DNA of 11,671 bases from NCBI GenBank assembly GCA_041497995.1, contig JBGQHM010000209.1, positions 1-11,671 of the forward strand, given 5' to 3'. The position numbers were made by a program, and so were the translations under genes. Positions 1-6,878 of this stretch are shown piece after piece (position 1 is the first letter of the stretch; each line of letters opens with the position of its first letter). The stretch comes from DATKMS01 sp041497995 (GTDB taxonomy: Bacteria > Desulfobacterota > Binatia > HRBIN30). The notes beneath the pieces were generated by a model, which made no database searches, had not been told where the DNA came from, and was given only the letters and a program-made list of their open reading frames with translations.

Positions 1-2727
1 CACCTCATGTGCTATCGCATCAAAGCGGACTTCACTCGGGTCGGCCGTGTGTTCACGAACAATGAATTTGGGCCGGGCACGTTTGTCCCCATCGACCGTG
101 ACGAGTTGTGCGTCCCATCACTCCTGAACCAGGACCGCTGCCGGTCGAACGCCGATTGCAGCGACACCAATCAATGTACAACGGATGTGTGTGATGCGAG
201 CAGTAGCGCGGCCGACCTCCGCGGATGCGTCCACAGCCCAGTCGTGTGTGCCGCCGCCGATCAGTGTCACATCGCCGGCACGTGCGATCCTGCTACGGGC
301 GCCTGCTCGAACCCCGCCGCGCTCAACGGCGCCGCTTGTGCCGACGGCAATGCGTGCACGCAGATCGACACCTGTCAGTCTGGTGTCTGCGTGGGCAACA
401 ACTCGATCACGTGTGCGCCAACAGATCAGTGCCATGTCGCAGGCCGTTGTGATCCAGCAACGGGGGTGTGCTCGAATCCTCTTGCACCCGATGGCACGGT
501 GTGCTCGGACGGCAACGCCTGCACCCGACTCGATACGTGCCAGGCGGGTGCATGCGTTGGCAGCAGCCCGGTTGTCTGCGCGGCCACGGACGCGTGTCAC
601 ATCGCTGGGGCATGTGATCCCGCCAACGGAACCTGCTCGACCCCGCCAGCACCGGATGGAACGACCTGTAGCGACGGCAACGCATGCACACGTACCGATA
701 GTTGCCGCACAGGAGCGTGCGTGGGAAGCAATCCAGTTGTCTGCACCGCGACCGACCAATGCCACGTTGCTGGCACCTGTGATTCCTCCACCGGGACTTG
801 CTCCAGTCCAGCAGCCCCGGACGGAACCACTTGCAGTGACGGGAACGGATGCACAAGCGACGCGTGTCACAGCGGTATCTGCATGGGCGCGGGTTCACCG
901 AACTGCGACGACGGCGATGTCTGCACCACTGACAGCTGCGACCCGACGACCGGGGGCTGTCGACACGACCAGGTTGCGGGTTGCGGAGGTGCCGCGTTCG
1001 GTATCAGCGTCATTGATGCTCAGGGACTCCCAATCGCCGGCGCGCAGGTCACCGTTGGAGGCGCCACCCAGCTCACCGACTCGGCTGGCAACGTACTCTT
1101 TGCGGACGTTCCACCAGGGCGCACCGTGGCTACGGTACAGGCCGCGGGGTTTGCGCCCTCGACGCTTGTTGCCGGCTTGGTCGCAAACATGACGGTAGAG
1201 GGAACCGACCGGCTTCTCTCACAGGGTCTCGGTATAACGTTTGACGCAGGCATTGGCGTAGTAGGGGCGAACGACGGCGTGCGGGTGTCCATCCCGCCGA
1301 ACGCGGTTGTTGACGCAAACGGCCAACCGGTGGCCGGCAACGTCCAACTCATGATCGTCCCGCTTGATCCAAGCACATCCAAAGTTGATTTCGCCCCCGG
1401 GCCGTTCACGGGACAGCCGGCCGCAGGCGGAGGGCTCGTTACCTTCGAAAGTCTCTTCATGGCCGACATCAGCTTACAAGATGGCAATGGCAACCCCCTC
1501 CAACTTGCTCCGGCGGCGACTGCGGAGCTCGCGTTCCGGGTGCCGTCCAATTTGGCAAGCAGCGTCAGCGTGGGTGACCAAGTGCCGGCGTGGTTCTACG
1601 ACGCGCCCGCCGGACTCTGGCGCGAAGAGGGAGCGGGAACCATTCAAGTCACCGGTTCAAACATCGAGTGGGTGGCAATTGTGGCGCAGCTGAGTTGGTG
1701 GAGTGCCGACCGGCCCTGGTCGGACACCAACTGCGTGCGCGTGACGGTCACGCAGGCCGACGGCGCCACGCCGATCGCCGGAGCGATTGTACGCGCCACC
1801 GGGTTGAGCTACAGCGGAACCACAACAAGTGAGACGGGTGCGGATGGAACCGCATGCCTCGAGTTGGAACGGGGCGCGCAAGTCATGATCACGGTGGAGC
1901 ACCCATCGTTCCCGGTCCACCTCAATGACCCGTTCATCATCCAGGGCGATGCAAGTGCCGCCACCACTTGTTCCGATCTACCTACCGGCTGTCAGCAAAT
2001 CGCCCTGCGACTCGACGGCAGGGCGTGTTTCCGCGGAACGGTGGTCGACCCGAGCGGCCAACCGATGGCGGGGGCACAGGTGTACGCAAGTTTCAACGAC
2101 GCTAGTGGAAACCAAGCTGGCTATACGGCGCAGACTGGTAGCGACGGCAGCTTCTGCGTCGATGCCCCGAGTAACAACTGCATCGAGGTTTTCGCCTTCG
2201 CGATGGACAGCGGAGGACCGCTCCGCGCCCAGTCATCGGGGTGCGGCACCGCGGCAAGCGAGCCGACTTGCGGACCCGGGGGGCAATGCAGCGACCTCGG
2301 GCTCTTGCAGTTGGCACGCGCGGCGACGCACGCCTGCGTCAAAGGTCGCGTGGTGACGCCGCAAGGCGCTGCCGGCGGCACCACGGTATCGGTCTACTCC
2401 GATAGGCCGGAGGTCACGTGCGGTAACCCACCAGCGCCGACGGACGACCCGGGATATTGGGGCGCTCTGGTCGCACAAGGCACAACGGCTGCAGATGGGT
2501 CCTTCTGCGTCGACATCCCGGTTACGCCGACGAACTCCGACCCCAGTCCATTCTCATTGCCGCGCGCCGTCCTGCCGGCTGATTGTCAGATCAGACGACG
2601 CAACTCAAACAATCGCGGAGCAGTCGCGCTGTACCTCGACCCGTTCGCTCCGGACCGGACGTGCGCCGCCAGCCCAGACTGCTTCGACATTGGGGAGTAC
2701 GAGGTCTTCTTCCTGGAGGGATCATAA
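1..2727 (+). CDS. Cys-rich repeat surface/secreted protein, 5' end missing
   Basis: The reading frame is open to the window edge, so the N-terminus and any signal peptide lie outside; residues are numbered from the Met at nt 7. The first ~45 residues (CYRIK near the start, LCVPS at 34-38) resemble the end of a CYxxK...LCxP module that I recall from many secreted proteins of deltaproteobacteria-like genomes. Residues 74-291 are four tandem Cys-rich units, followed by one more short Cys-rich stretch to about 325. Residues ~331-405 look like a carboxypeptidase-regulatory-like (prealbumin-type) beta domain. Residues ~412-570 resemble the FAM171/CILP/ZU5-type domain: an IPPNAV motif, a WFYD...GLWREEG segment, then SWW. 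Three further Cys-containing beta domains start near 575, 673 and 775, each with a G-x-DGxxC(V/L) strand. The likely role is an extracellular or outer-surface structural or binding protein; no catalytic motif is visible. Coding is certain, function is not. Confidence 0.85.
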   Translation, partial: HLMCYRIKADFTRVGRVFTNNEFGPGTFVPIDRDELCVPSLLNQDRCRSNADCSDTNQCTTDVCDASSSAADLRGCVHSPVVCAAADQCHIAGTCDPATGACSNPAALNGAACADGNACTQIDTCQSGVCVGNNSITCAPTDQCHVAGRCDPATGVCSNPLAPDGTVCSDGNACTRLDTCQAGACVGSSPVVCAATDACHIAGACDPANGTCSTPPAPDGTTCSDGNACTRTDSCRTGACVGSNPVVCTATDQCHVAGTCDSSTGTCSSPAAPDGTTCSDGNGCTSDACHSGICMGAGSPNCDDGDVCTTDSCDPTTGGCRHDQVAGCGGAAFGISVIDAQGLPIAGAQVTVGGATQLTDSAGNVLFADVPPGRTVATVQAAGFAPSTLVAGLVANMTVEGTDRLLSQGLGITFDAGIGVVGANDGVRVSIPPNAVVDANGQPVAGNVQLMIVPLDPSTSKVDFAPGPFTGQPAAGGGLVTFESLFMADISLQDGNGNPLQLAPAATAELAFRVPSNLASSVSVGDQVPAWFYDAPAGLWREEGAGTIQVTGSNIEWVAIVAQLSWWSADRPWSDTNCVRVTVTQADGATPIAGAIVRATGLSYSGTTTSETGADGTACLELERGAQVMITVEHPSFPVHLNDPFIIQGDASAATTCSDLPTGCQQIALRLDGRACFRGTVVDPSGQPMAGAQVYASFNDASGNQAGYTAQTGSDGSFCVDAPSNNCIEVFAFAMDSGGPLRAQSSGCGTAASEPTCGPGGQCSDLGLLQLARAATHACVKGRVVTPQGAAGGTTVSVYSDRPEVTCGNPPAPTDDPGYWGALVAQGTTAADGSFCVDIPVTPTNSDPSPFSLPRAVLPADCQIRRRNSNNRGAVALYLDPFAPDRTCAASPDCFDIGEYEVFFLEGS
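226..879 (+). repeat. Four tandem ~55-codon Cys-rich coding repeats
   Basis: Units start at nt 226, 388, 553 and 718 and are 162, 165, 165 and 162 nt long. Each encodes the same order of motifs: CVxxxxxxC, D(Q/A)CHxAGxCD, TGxCSxP or NGTCSTP, DGxxCSDGNxCT, then a DxC or DAC near the end. The DNA copies differ at many synonymous sites, so the duplications are not very recent or are held by selection on the protein. The evenly spaced Cys residues suggest several disulphides per unit, which fits an extracellular location. Confidence 0.85.
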
Positions 2728-2750
2728 AGTCCTGGTCTCGGTTCACCTGC

Positions 2751-2781
2751 GGCCCGCAGGCGAGTATAACGTCTGCGGGCC
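2751..2781 (+). terminator. Hairpin after the Cys-rich protein gene, atypical terminator
   Basis: A perfect 9-bp inverted repeat (ggcccgcag at 2751-2759 and ctgcgggcc at 2773-2781) extends inward by a G-T and a C-G pair, leaving a 9-nt loop. It starts 23 nt after the stop codon at 2727. There is no T-run downstream on either strand, so it is not a textbook Rho-independent terminator. It may block or protect the 3' end, or lie in the leader of the next gene. The rest of the 2728-2811 gap shows no other clear signal. Confidence 0.45.
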
Positions 2782-2811
2782 ACGTGAGCTGTGGCGGCGG
2801 GTGGCGCTGAC

Positions 2812-3666
2812 TTGAAGATTGCGTACTTCACCGCCGGGACGATCGGCGCCGGACACCTGGTGCGCGGGTTGGCGATCGACCGCGCGCTAGCGCGCGCAGG
2901 CTTTGCGGGTGAGTATCGCATGTTTGGGCCGCAGCGGCCGTTTCCAGTCGTGGATCGCCCCACGCATCAGATAGTGCCCCTACTGCCGGCGCAGCTCACC
3001 GATCCACTGCGCGCCCGCATCAGCGACTTAGCGCTGGCGTTGCACCGGTATCGCCCCGACCTCCTGATCGTCGACATGTTCTGGGCACCGCTGCGTCACA
3101 TTCTGCCTCTCCCTGAGTGCGAGTGCTGGCTGATTGTCCGTCACTGTCCGCCAGTGTGGTTCATCGGGTCGCCACGGACGCCGTTTGCTCCGGAGCAATT
3201 CGACCGGATCATCGCTATCGAGCCGACGGTGCACGCGGTCGTGCAGGAACACATCGACCCCATCGTCATCGCGAATCCCGATGAGTGCCGGCCTCTCAGC
3301 GCCTTGCGCGAACGTCTGTGCGTGCCACGCGAGGAACGCCTCGTTGCCGTGGTGCATGCCGGCGTCGGTGGCGAATGCGAGCGCTTGCTCCAACTCGCTG
3401 AGCAGGGGACACCGTACGTCTTCAACCTCTTCCGCGAGGACGCGCTGTTCCCCGTCGCCGAATGGTTGCGGGGCGCAGACGTGATCCTAGCTGGTGCCGG
3501 CTACAACACCTTCTGGGAAGCTCACTGGCTTGGCTACGCGGAGCACACGCACTTTACCGCGTTTCAGCGCGCGATGGACAACCAGGAGTGGCGCCTCGCT
3601 ACCTGCACCGGCACCGTCATGCACGCAAACGGCGCCGACACGCTGGCACGAGCGATCCTACACTGA
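2812..3666 (+). CDS. Short GT-B-fold glycosyltransferase-like protein (MurG/PseG type)
   Basis: The protein is 284 residues if it starts at the TTG at 2812, which puts the first beta strand (KIAYF) at the extreme N-terminus as usual for this fold. An in-frame GTG at 2791 would add seven residues and sits close to the hairpin. Residues 12-15 are GAGH, in the glycine-rich loop that follows strand 1 in MurG-like and PseG-like proteins. Residues 228-241 (GAGYNTFWEAHWLG) sit where MurG-like enzymes carry the nucleotide-sugar-binding GxG...E region, with E236 in the expected place. A shorter-than-usual length fits PseG-type nucleotide-sugar hydrolases as well as small transferases, so the reaction is open. 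No membrane segment is seen. It has no same-strand partner downstream; its last 9 bp overlap the end of hpnK on the other strand. Fold assignment is likely; donor and acceptor are unknown. Confidence 0.75.
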   Translation: MKIAYFTAGTIGAGHLVRGLAIDRALARAGFAGEYRMFGPQRPFPVVDRPTHQIVPLLPAQLTDPLRARISDLALALHRYRPDLLIVDMFWAPLRHILPLPECECWLIVRHCPPVWFIGSPRTPFAPEQFDRIIAIEPTVHAVVQEHIDPIVIANPDECRPLSALRERLCVPREERLVAVVHAGVGGECERLLQLAEQGTPYVFNLFREDALFPVAEWLRGADVILAGAGYNTFWEAHWLGYAEHTHFTAFQRAMDNQEWRLATCTGTVMHANGADTLARAILH

Positions 3667-4548
3667 GTCGAGACCAACGAGAGCGCGATAGCTGATGCAG
3701 CCGACCTGTGCCGCGACCAGCGCATCGCGCACACGCGGGCTGACAAGCGCGGCGAGTTCCGCTTCGCTCTCATAATCCGCCGGACGCCAGCGGGCCGCCT
3801 CGGCATCGACGTTCGAAGCATGGGAATAGATCTCGGTGACACCCGGCGGCAGTGCCGCGACGACGCCCAGCAGATACGGCTCGGTGACGTGCCCGCTCTG
3901 ATGTAGACCGAACATCTGGTCGGGATACCGTATGCTGTGCGTCGCGAGCCGGGGCAATGCCCAACGCACGAGGCAGCGGAAGGTCACCGCCTCCATCACT
4001 TTGCGCACCCGCTGCCTCCCATCAAGCCGCAGCGAGATGCCGAGCGGTTCGCGCGGCAAGCGTAGGGCGCGAATGCCGTACTGCGGCGCCAGCTCCAGGA
4101 GAATGGCGAGCACCGTGGGATGCATGTGGATATTGAGGTGCCCGTCGACGTGTGAGAGCGGCAGACCCGTGCGGAGATACCTGTCGAGTTGAGCGCGGAT
4201 CTCGCATGCGAGCTGCGCCCGCATTCCGGGCGTGAAGAAGTAACGGAACCCGTTGAGCACGGGTTGGTTGCGGAACATACCGTCGCGGTCAACCAGCCCC
4301 GGTACCGCCTGCGGTGGCGCGGCGGCGCGCCCCTGCACGAGCACGAGGTGCAGACCCACGGACAACCGCGGGGTGGCCCGCGCCAGCTCCACCGCCTCGG
4401 CAAACGCCGCACCGCTCACCATCAAGCTGGCATCGCTGAGAATGCCGTCGCGATGCGCGGTGAGAATTCCTGCGTTCACTCCAGGCGAAAGGCCGAAGTC
4501 ATCGGCGGAGACAATCAACCGCCGCTCGCTCGGAAGCGTGTGCCGCAT
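3658..4548 (-). CDS. hpnK: Hopanoid-associated deacetylase-family protein HpnK (YdjC/ChbG superfamily)
   Basis: The 296-residue protein matches the HpnK pattern: RLIVSADDFGLS at 10-21, GLHLVL at 65-70, then HVDGHLNIHMHP at 133-144. In the ChbG/YdjC superfamily the Asp pair and these His residues bind the metal and catalyse N-deacetylation of acetylated amino sugars. HpnK is reported to deacetylate N-acetylglucosaminyl bacteriohopanetetrol. The PxxVPGLVDxDGxF stretch near 80-93 and RYFFTP at 102-107 are also HpnK-like. The start is uncertain: the ATG at 4548 is chosen because the conserved core begins right after it, while an in-frame GTG at 4572 lies only 10 nt from the hpnL stop and would add eight residues. 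It is the last gene of the minus-strand operon, 34 nt after hpnL. Its stop overlaps the convergent glycosyltransferase-like gene by 9 bp. hpnI and hpnJ are not in the window. Confidence 0.88.
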   Translation of the reverse strand: MRHTLPSERRLIVSADDFGLSPGVNAGILTAHRDGILSDASLMVSGAAFAEAVELARATPRLSVGLHLVLVQGRAAAPPQAVPGLVDRDGMFRNQPVLNGFRYFFTPGMRAQLACEIRAQLDRYLRTGLPLSHVDGHLNIHMHPTVLAILLELAPQYGIRALRLPREPLGISLRLDGRQRVRKVMEAVTFRCLVRWALPRLATHSIRYPDQMFGLHQSGHVTEPYLLGVVAALPPGVTEIYSHASNVDAEAARWRPADYESEAELAALVSPRVRDALVAAQVGCISYRALVGLDSV

Positions 4549-4582
4549 CGTCAGGGGAGCGCACCGCGTCACCGCGCCTACA

Positions 4583-5596
4583 TTAGCGCGCCAGCGGCTC
4601 CAGGGCTGGACGCGTGCCCAGCTGATGCCGCGAGAGGATCAATAGCCCAATCGATGCCCACGTCAGCTCGCGGATCCGCCGCACGATCCCCAACGCTAGC
4701 CCCTTGGCGGGATCCAAACCGAGCAGAGTGAAGATGAGCACCTTGCCACCTTCCTGCGTACCCGCCTTGGCCGGCACAAAGAAGAGCATGCCGTCGATGG
4801 CAACGGACAGGACTTCGACGGTCAGCGCACGGTGCACGCTCACCGGCACGCCCAGGAACAACAGGATCAAGTAGATCTCCACCACTCCCATGCACCAGCC
4901 GACGAAGAAGCTCGCTGACGACAGCAGAAACGCGCCGTTGGCGTTAGCGTGGATGCGCGCAATCTCCTCGTCGAGCCGTTGCAACCGCCGCGTGAACTCA
5001 GGCGCACGCGCCGGCAGCCCGAACCATTCGAAGAGCCGCAGCAACGGCGCGAACATCCCACGGCGCTGCACGAAAATCAGACCGACGACGAGCGCGGAGA
5101 AGCCGCCGAGACCGGCCAGCAGACCATAACGAGTCCCCGACGGCATGGGCGTATCGTCGAGCACGATCGCCAGACCGATGATGACAAAGGCGATCTGCCC
5201 GACCGTCTGCGCCAGCTTGGCGACGGCTACCGAGGCGACGATCGATGTGTTCGCCGCCAAGCCGCGCAAGAGCCGCGTCCGCACGAACTCGCCACCGAGG
5301 GTCGCCGTTGGCGTGACATAGTTCACCGCGTCGCCCGCCATGCGCGCCTGCAGCAACTGCGTGAACGGGATGCGCGGCCGCGGTTCTGAAAACGCCGCCC
5401 ACCACCCGAGCGTATTCGCTAGATAAGAAATCGCCTCCTGCCCGATGATCGGAACAATCCCCCATCCGACGAGCCGCAGGTTCGCCAGCACCGCCGCCGC
5501 GCCCACTTCGCGCACGAGGAAGGCCAGCAACACCAGCCCGCCGACGAGGAACACCCTCTCGGTAATGCGCAGTGTGCGCGCCGTCAACATTTGCAT
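4583..5596 (-). CDS. hpnL: Hopanoid-associated inner-membrane protein HpnL (LPG synthase TM-domain family)
   Basis: This 337-residue multispanning membrane protein has hydrophobic segments near residues 14-30, 43-64, 118-145, 156-176, 222-250, 265-276 and 312-322. It belongs to the family of the transmembrane region of lysylphosphatidylglycerol synthase. The C-terminal signature FFVPAKAGTQEGG at 272-284, followed by LLGLDPAKGLAL and VRRIREL, is what I recognise from HpnL proteins. These accompany HpnK in hopanoid gene sets, and their role is thought to be lipid transfer or flipping rather than catalysis. The ATG at 5596 is preferred over ATG 5590 because a GAGGCGAG element lies about 9 nt upstream. 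The frame stays open to 5734, but that part overlaps the upstream gene and looks noncoding. hpnL follows the phosphatidyltransferase fusion after 85 nt, the only real gap in the operon. Confidence 0.88.
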   Translation of the reverse strand: MQMLTARTLRITERVFLVGGLVLLAFLVREVGAAAVLANLRLVGWGIVPIIGQEAISYLANTLGWWAAFSEPRPRIPFTQLLQARMAGDAVNYVTPTATLGGEFVRTRLLRGLAANTSIVASVAVAKLAQTVGQIAFVIIGLAIVLDDTPMPSGTRYGLLAGLGGFSALVVGLIFVQRRGMFAPLLRLFEWFGLPARAPEFTRRLQRLDEEIARIHANANGAFLLSSASFFVGWCMGVVEIYLILLFLGVPVSVHRALTVEVLSVAIDGMLFFVPAKAGTQEGGKVLIFTLLGLDPAKGLALGIVRRIRELTWASIGLLILSRHQLGTRPALEPLAR

Positions 5597-5681
5597 TACA
5601 GCTCGCCTCGCAGGAGCTTCACCCCAAGCCTCACTCCTTCGACTCGTACCGAGCCGTCCCGCGGGACTGAAAACAGAACTC
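5597..5681 (-). other. 85-nt structured intergenic region ahead of hpnL
   Basis: This is the only sizeable gap in an otherwise overlapping operon. It holds three small dyads: a perfect 12-bp palindrome gtcccgcgggac at 5656-5667; ctcg-tac-cgag at 5643-5653; and an imperfect hairpin at 5612-5638, where AGGA and GCTT pair with AAGC and TCCT with a 5-nt bulge. The last ends about 15 nt before the hpnL start codon, just above its likely ribosome-binding site. It could be an RNA processing or translational control element, or an interspersed extragenic palindromic repeat; the window has only one copy, so this cannot be decided here. Confidence 0.4.
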
Positions 5682-6878
5682 TCACGCAGCGTCACGCCAC
5701 CGGTAGATCCACACCAGCAGAATGGCAAACACATACGTGCCGAAAGCCGTGCCCCACATGAACCAGTACAGCCGGTCGATCACCGCCAGCGCCGCCAGCA
5801 GATACGCGAAGTCCCGATTCATGAGTGCTTCGAAACCGCGCAAGAGCCGTTGCCGCACCTTGCCGCGCCAGGAAACCGGCGCGCCGCCGCTGCTCGCGAA
5901 GCCGGGGCGTCGCACGAGAAAGAAGTACGTCACCACCGACGTGCACGTAAAGCCGCCGAGCAGGATGCCCATCAGGAGCAGATAGTGCCCGTCGGGGCTC
6001 TGGTGATAGAGGCCTACAGCCAAGCCGACGAAGATCGCGACGTGCACGACATTGTCCGTGATCACGTCGAACTTCTGTCCGAAGGACGACTCCTGAAACT
6101 TGAGCCGTGCGACCTCGCCGTCACAGCCGTCGATGATCGTGGCGCACAGGAACAACAAGGTACCGCCGACGCCGCTCCAGTACGTCCCGACGCTCAGCAG
6201 CGCAGCGGCCAGCAACCCCACGGATGTGCCGATGACGGTGATGTGATTCGGCCGCAGCTGCGTATGGCCCACCAGCCACCGGCTGATCCACAATGACACG
6301 CGCCGATCGACGTAGTGTGCCAGCGGCCCGTCGCTCGCCGCACTGTCGGCGCGCAACCGCTCGCACAGCGCGGCCTCCGCGAGCGCCACGGAACGCGCGT
6401 CGGTGATGCGCGCGCACACCTCGCCGTCGAGCGCAATACCTTCCGCGCCGCGTGCGCGCAGGGCGGCCCACAGATTCTCTGCGCCACCGGCGGTCAAGCC
6501 ACCAAGGTCGAGACCGTCCAGCATTCCGAGACGACACAGCGCAATCTGCGCAGCCCCCGCGGCGGTGAACAGCAGTGGCCGGCCGTTGAGCGTGCTCGCA
6601 CCGACTCGCTCGAGCGTGGCCACCGTTAGCAGGCAATCGCTTGGCACGAGCGTAATCTCCGCCCCCGAGACGGAGGTGGCGTCGCTGACCACCTCAACAG
6701 CTCGTGTGCGTTCGTCCGCATCAAACAGCGCTCGCAAGCGCTCCGCATCCTCGCGGCCCAACGCGACGACGCGAAAGCCGCCGCGCAGCGCCGACAACGC
6801 GGTGCGCTTGATGAGCGGTATGCCAGCCACGTCGCGAAAGCTTGCGTCGGTCGGCGGCAGAATCAGGGCCGTCTTCAT
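5682..6878 (-). CDS. Degenerate nucleotidyltransferase fused to CDP-alcohol phosphatidyltransferase
   Basis: This 398-residue two-part protein resembles bifunctional archaeal and bacterial inositol-1-phosphate cytidylyltransferase/phosphatidyltransferase enzymes (IPCT-DIPPS type). The C-terminal membrane half has the complete CDP-alcohol phosphotransferase signature: D250-xx-D253-G-xx-A257-R258-x8-G267-xxx-D271-xxx-D275. It is preceded by the linker DGPLAHYVDRRVS at 183-195 and RPNHIT at 209-214, both typical of the fused family. Membrane segments follow to the end. The N-terminal half (1-170) keeps the outline of a nucleotidyltransferase (VAGIPLIKRTALSAL at 17-31, LVPSDCLL at 77-84), but the glycine-rich AAGxGxRL loop and the KPL lysine are missing, so it is probably catalytically dead. 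The likely activity is transfer of a CMP-activated group between a lipid and an alcohol. The ATG at 6878 forms an ATGA overlap with the preceding oxidoreductase gene. Confidence 0.88.
   Translation of the reverse strand: MKTALILPPTDASFRDVAGIPLIKRTALSALRGGFRVVALGREDAERLRALFDADERTRAVEVVSDATSVSGAEITLVPSDCLLTVATLERVGASTLNGRPLLFTAAGAAQIALCRLGMLDGLDLGGLTAGGAENLWAALRARGAEGIALDGEVCARITDARSVALAEAALCERLRADSAASDGPLAHYVDRRVSLWISRWLVGHTQLRPNHITVIGTSVGLLAAALLSVGTYWSGVGGTLLFLCATIIDGCDGEVARLKFQESSFGQKFDVITDNVVHVAIFVGLAVGLYHQSPDGHYLLLMGILLGGFTCTSVVTYFFLVRRPGFASSGGAPVSWRGKVRQRLLRGFEALMNRDFAYLLAALAVIDRLYWFMWGTAFGTYVFAILLVWIYRWRDAA

Noticed and set aside
226..879. Regular 162-165-bp periodicity as a possible CRISPR or satellite array
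   Set aside because: The period is whole codons within one reading frame, there are no short identical repeats with unique spacers, and variation is mainly synonymous or conservative.
118..1192. Long open frames on both strands over the Cys-rich repeats (250 codons minus, 335 codons plus in another frame)
   Set aside because: They lie inside the clear Cys-rich coding frame, are low-complexity in Arg, Ala and Thr, and have no recognisable motif. They are by-products of high GC and the repeated sequence.
5597..5734. 46-residue N-terminal extension of HpnL
   Set aside because: Part of it overlaps the end of the phosphatidyltransferase gene, it is Arg- and Gly-rich, and HpnL-like sequence starts near ATG 5596.
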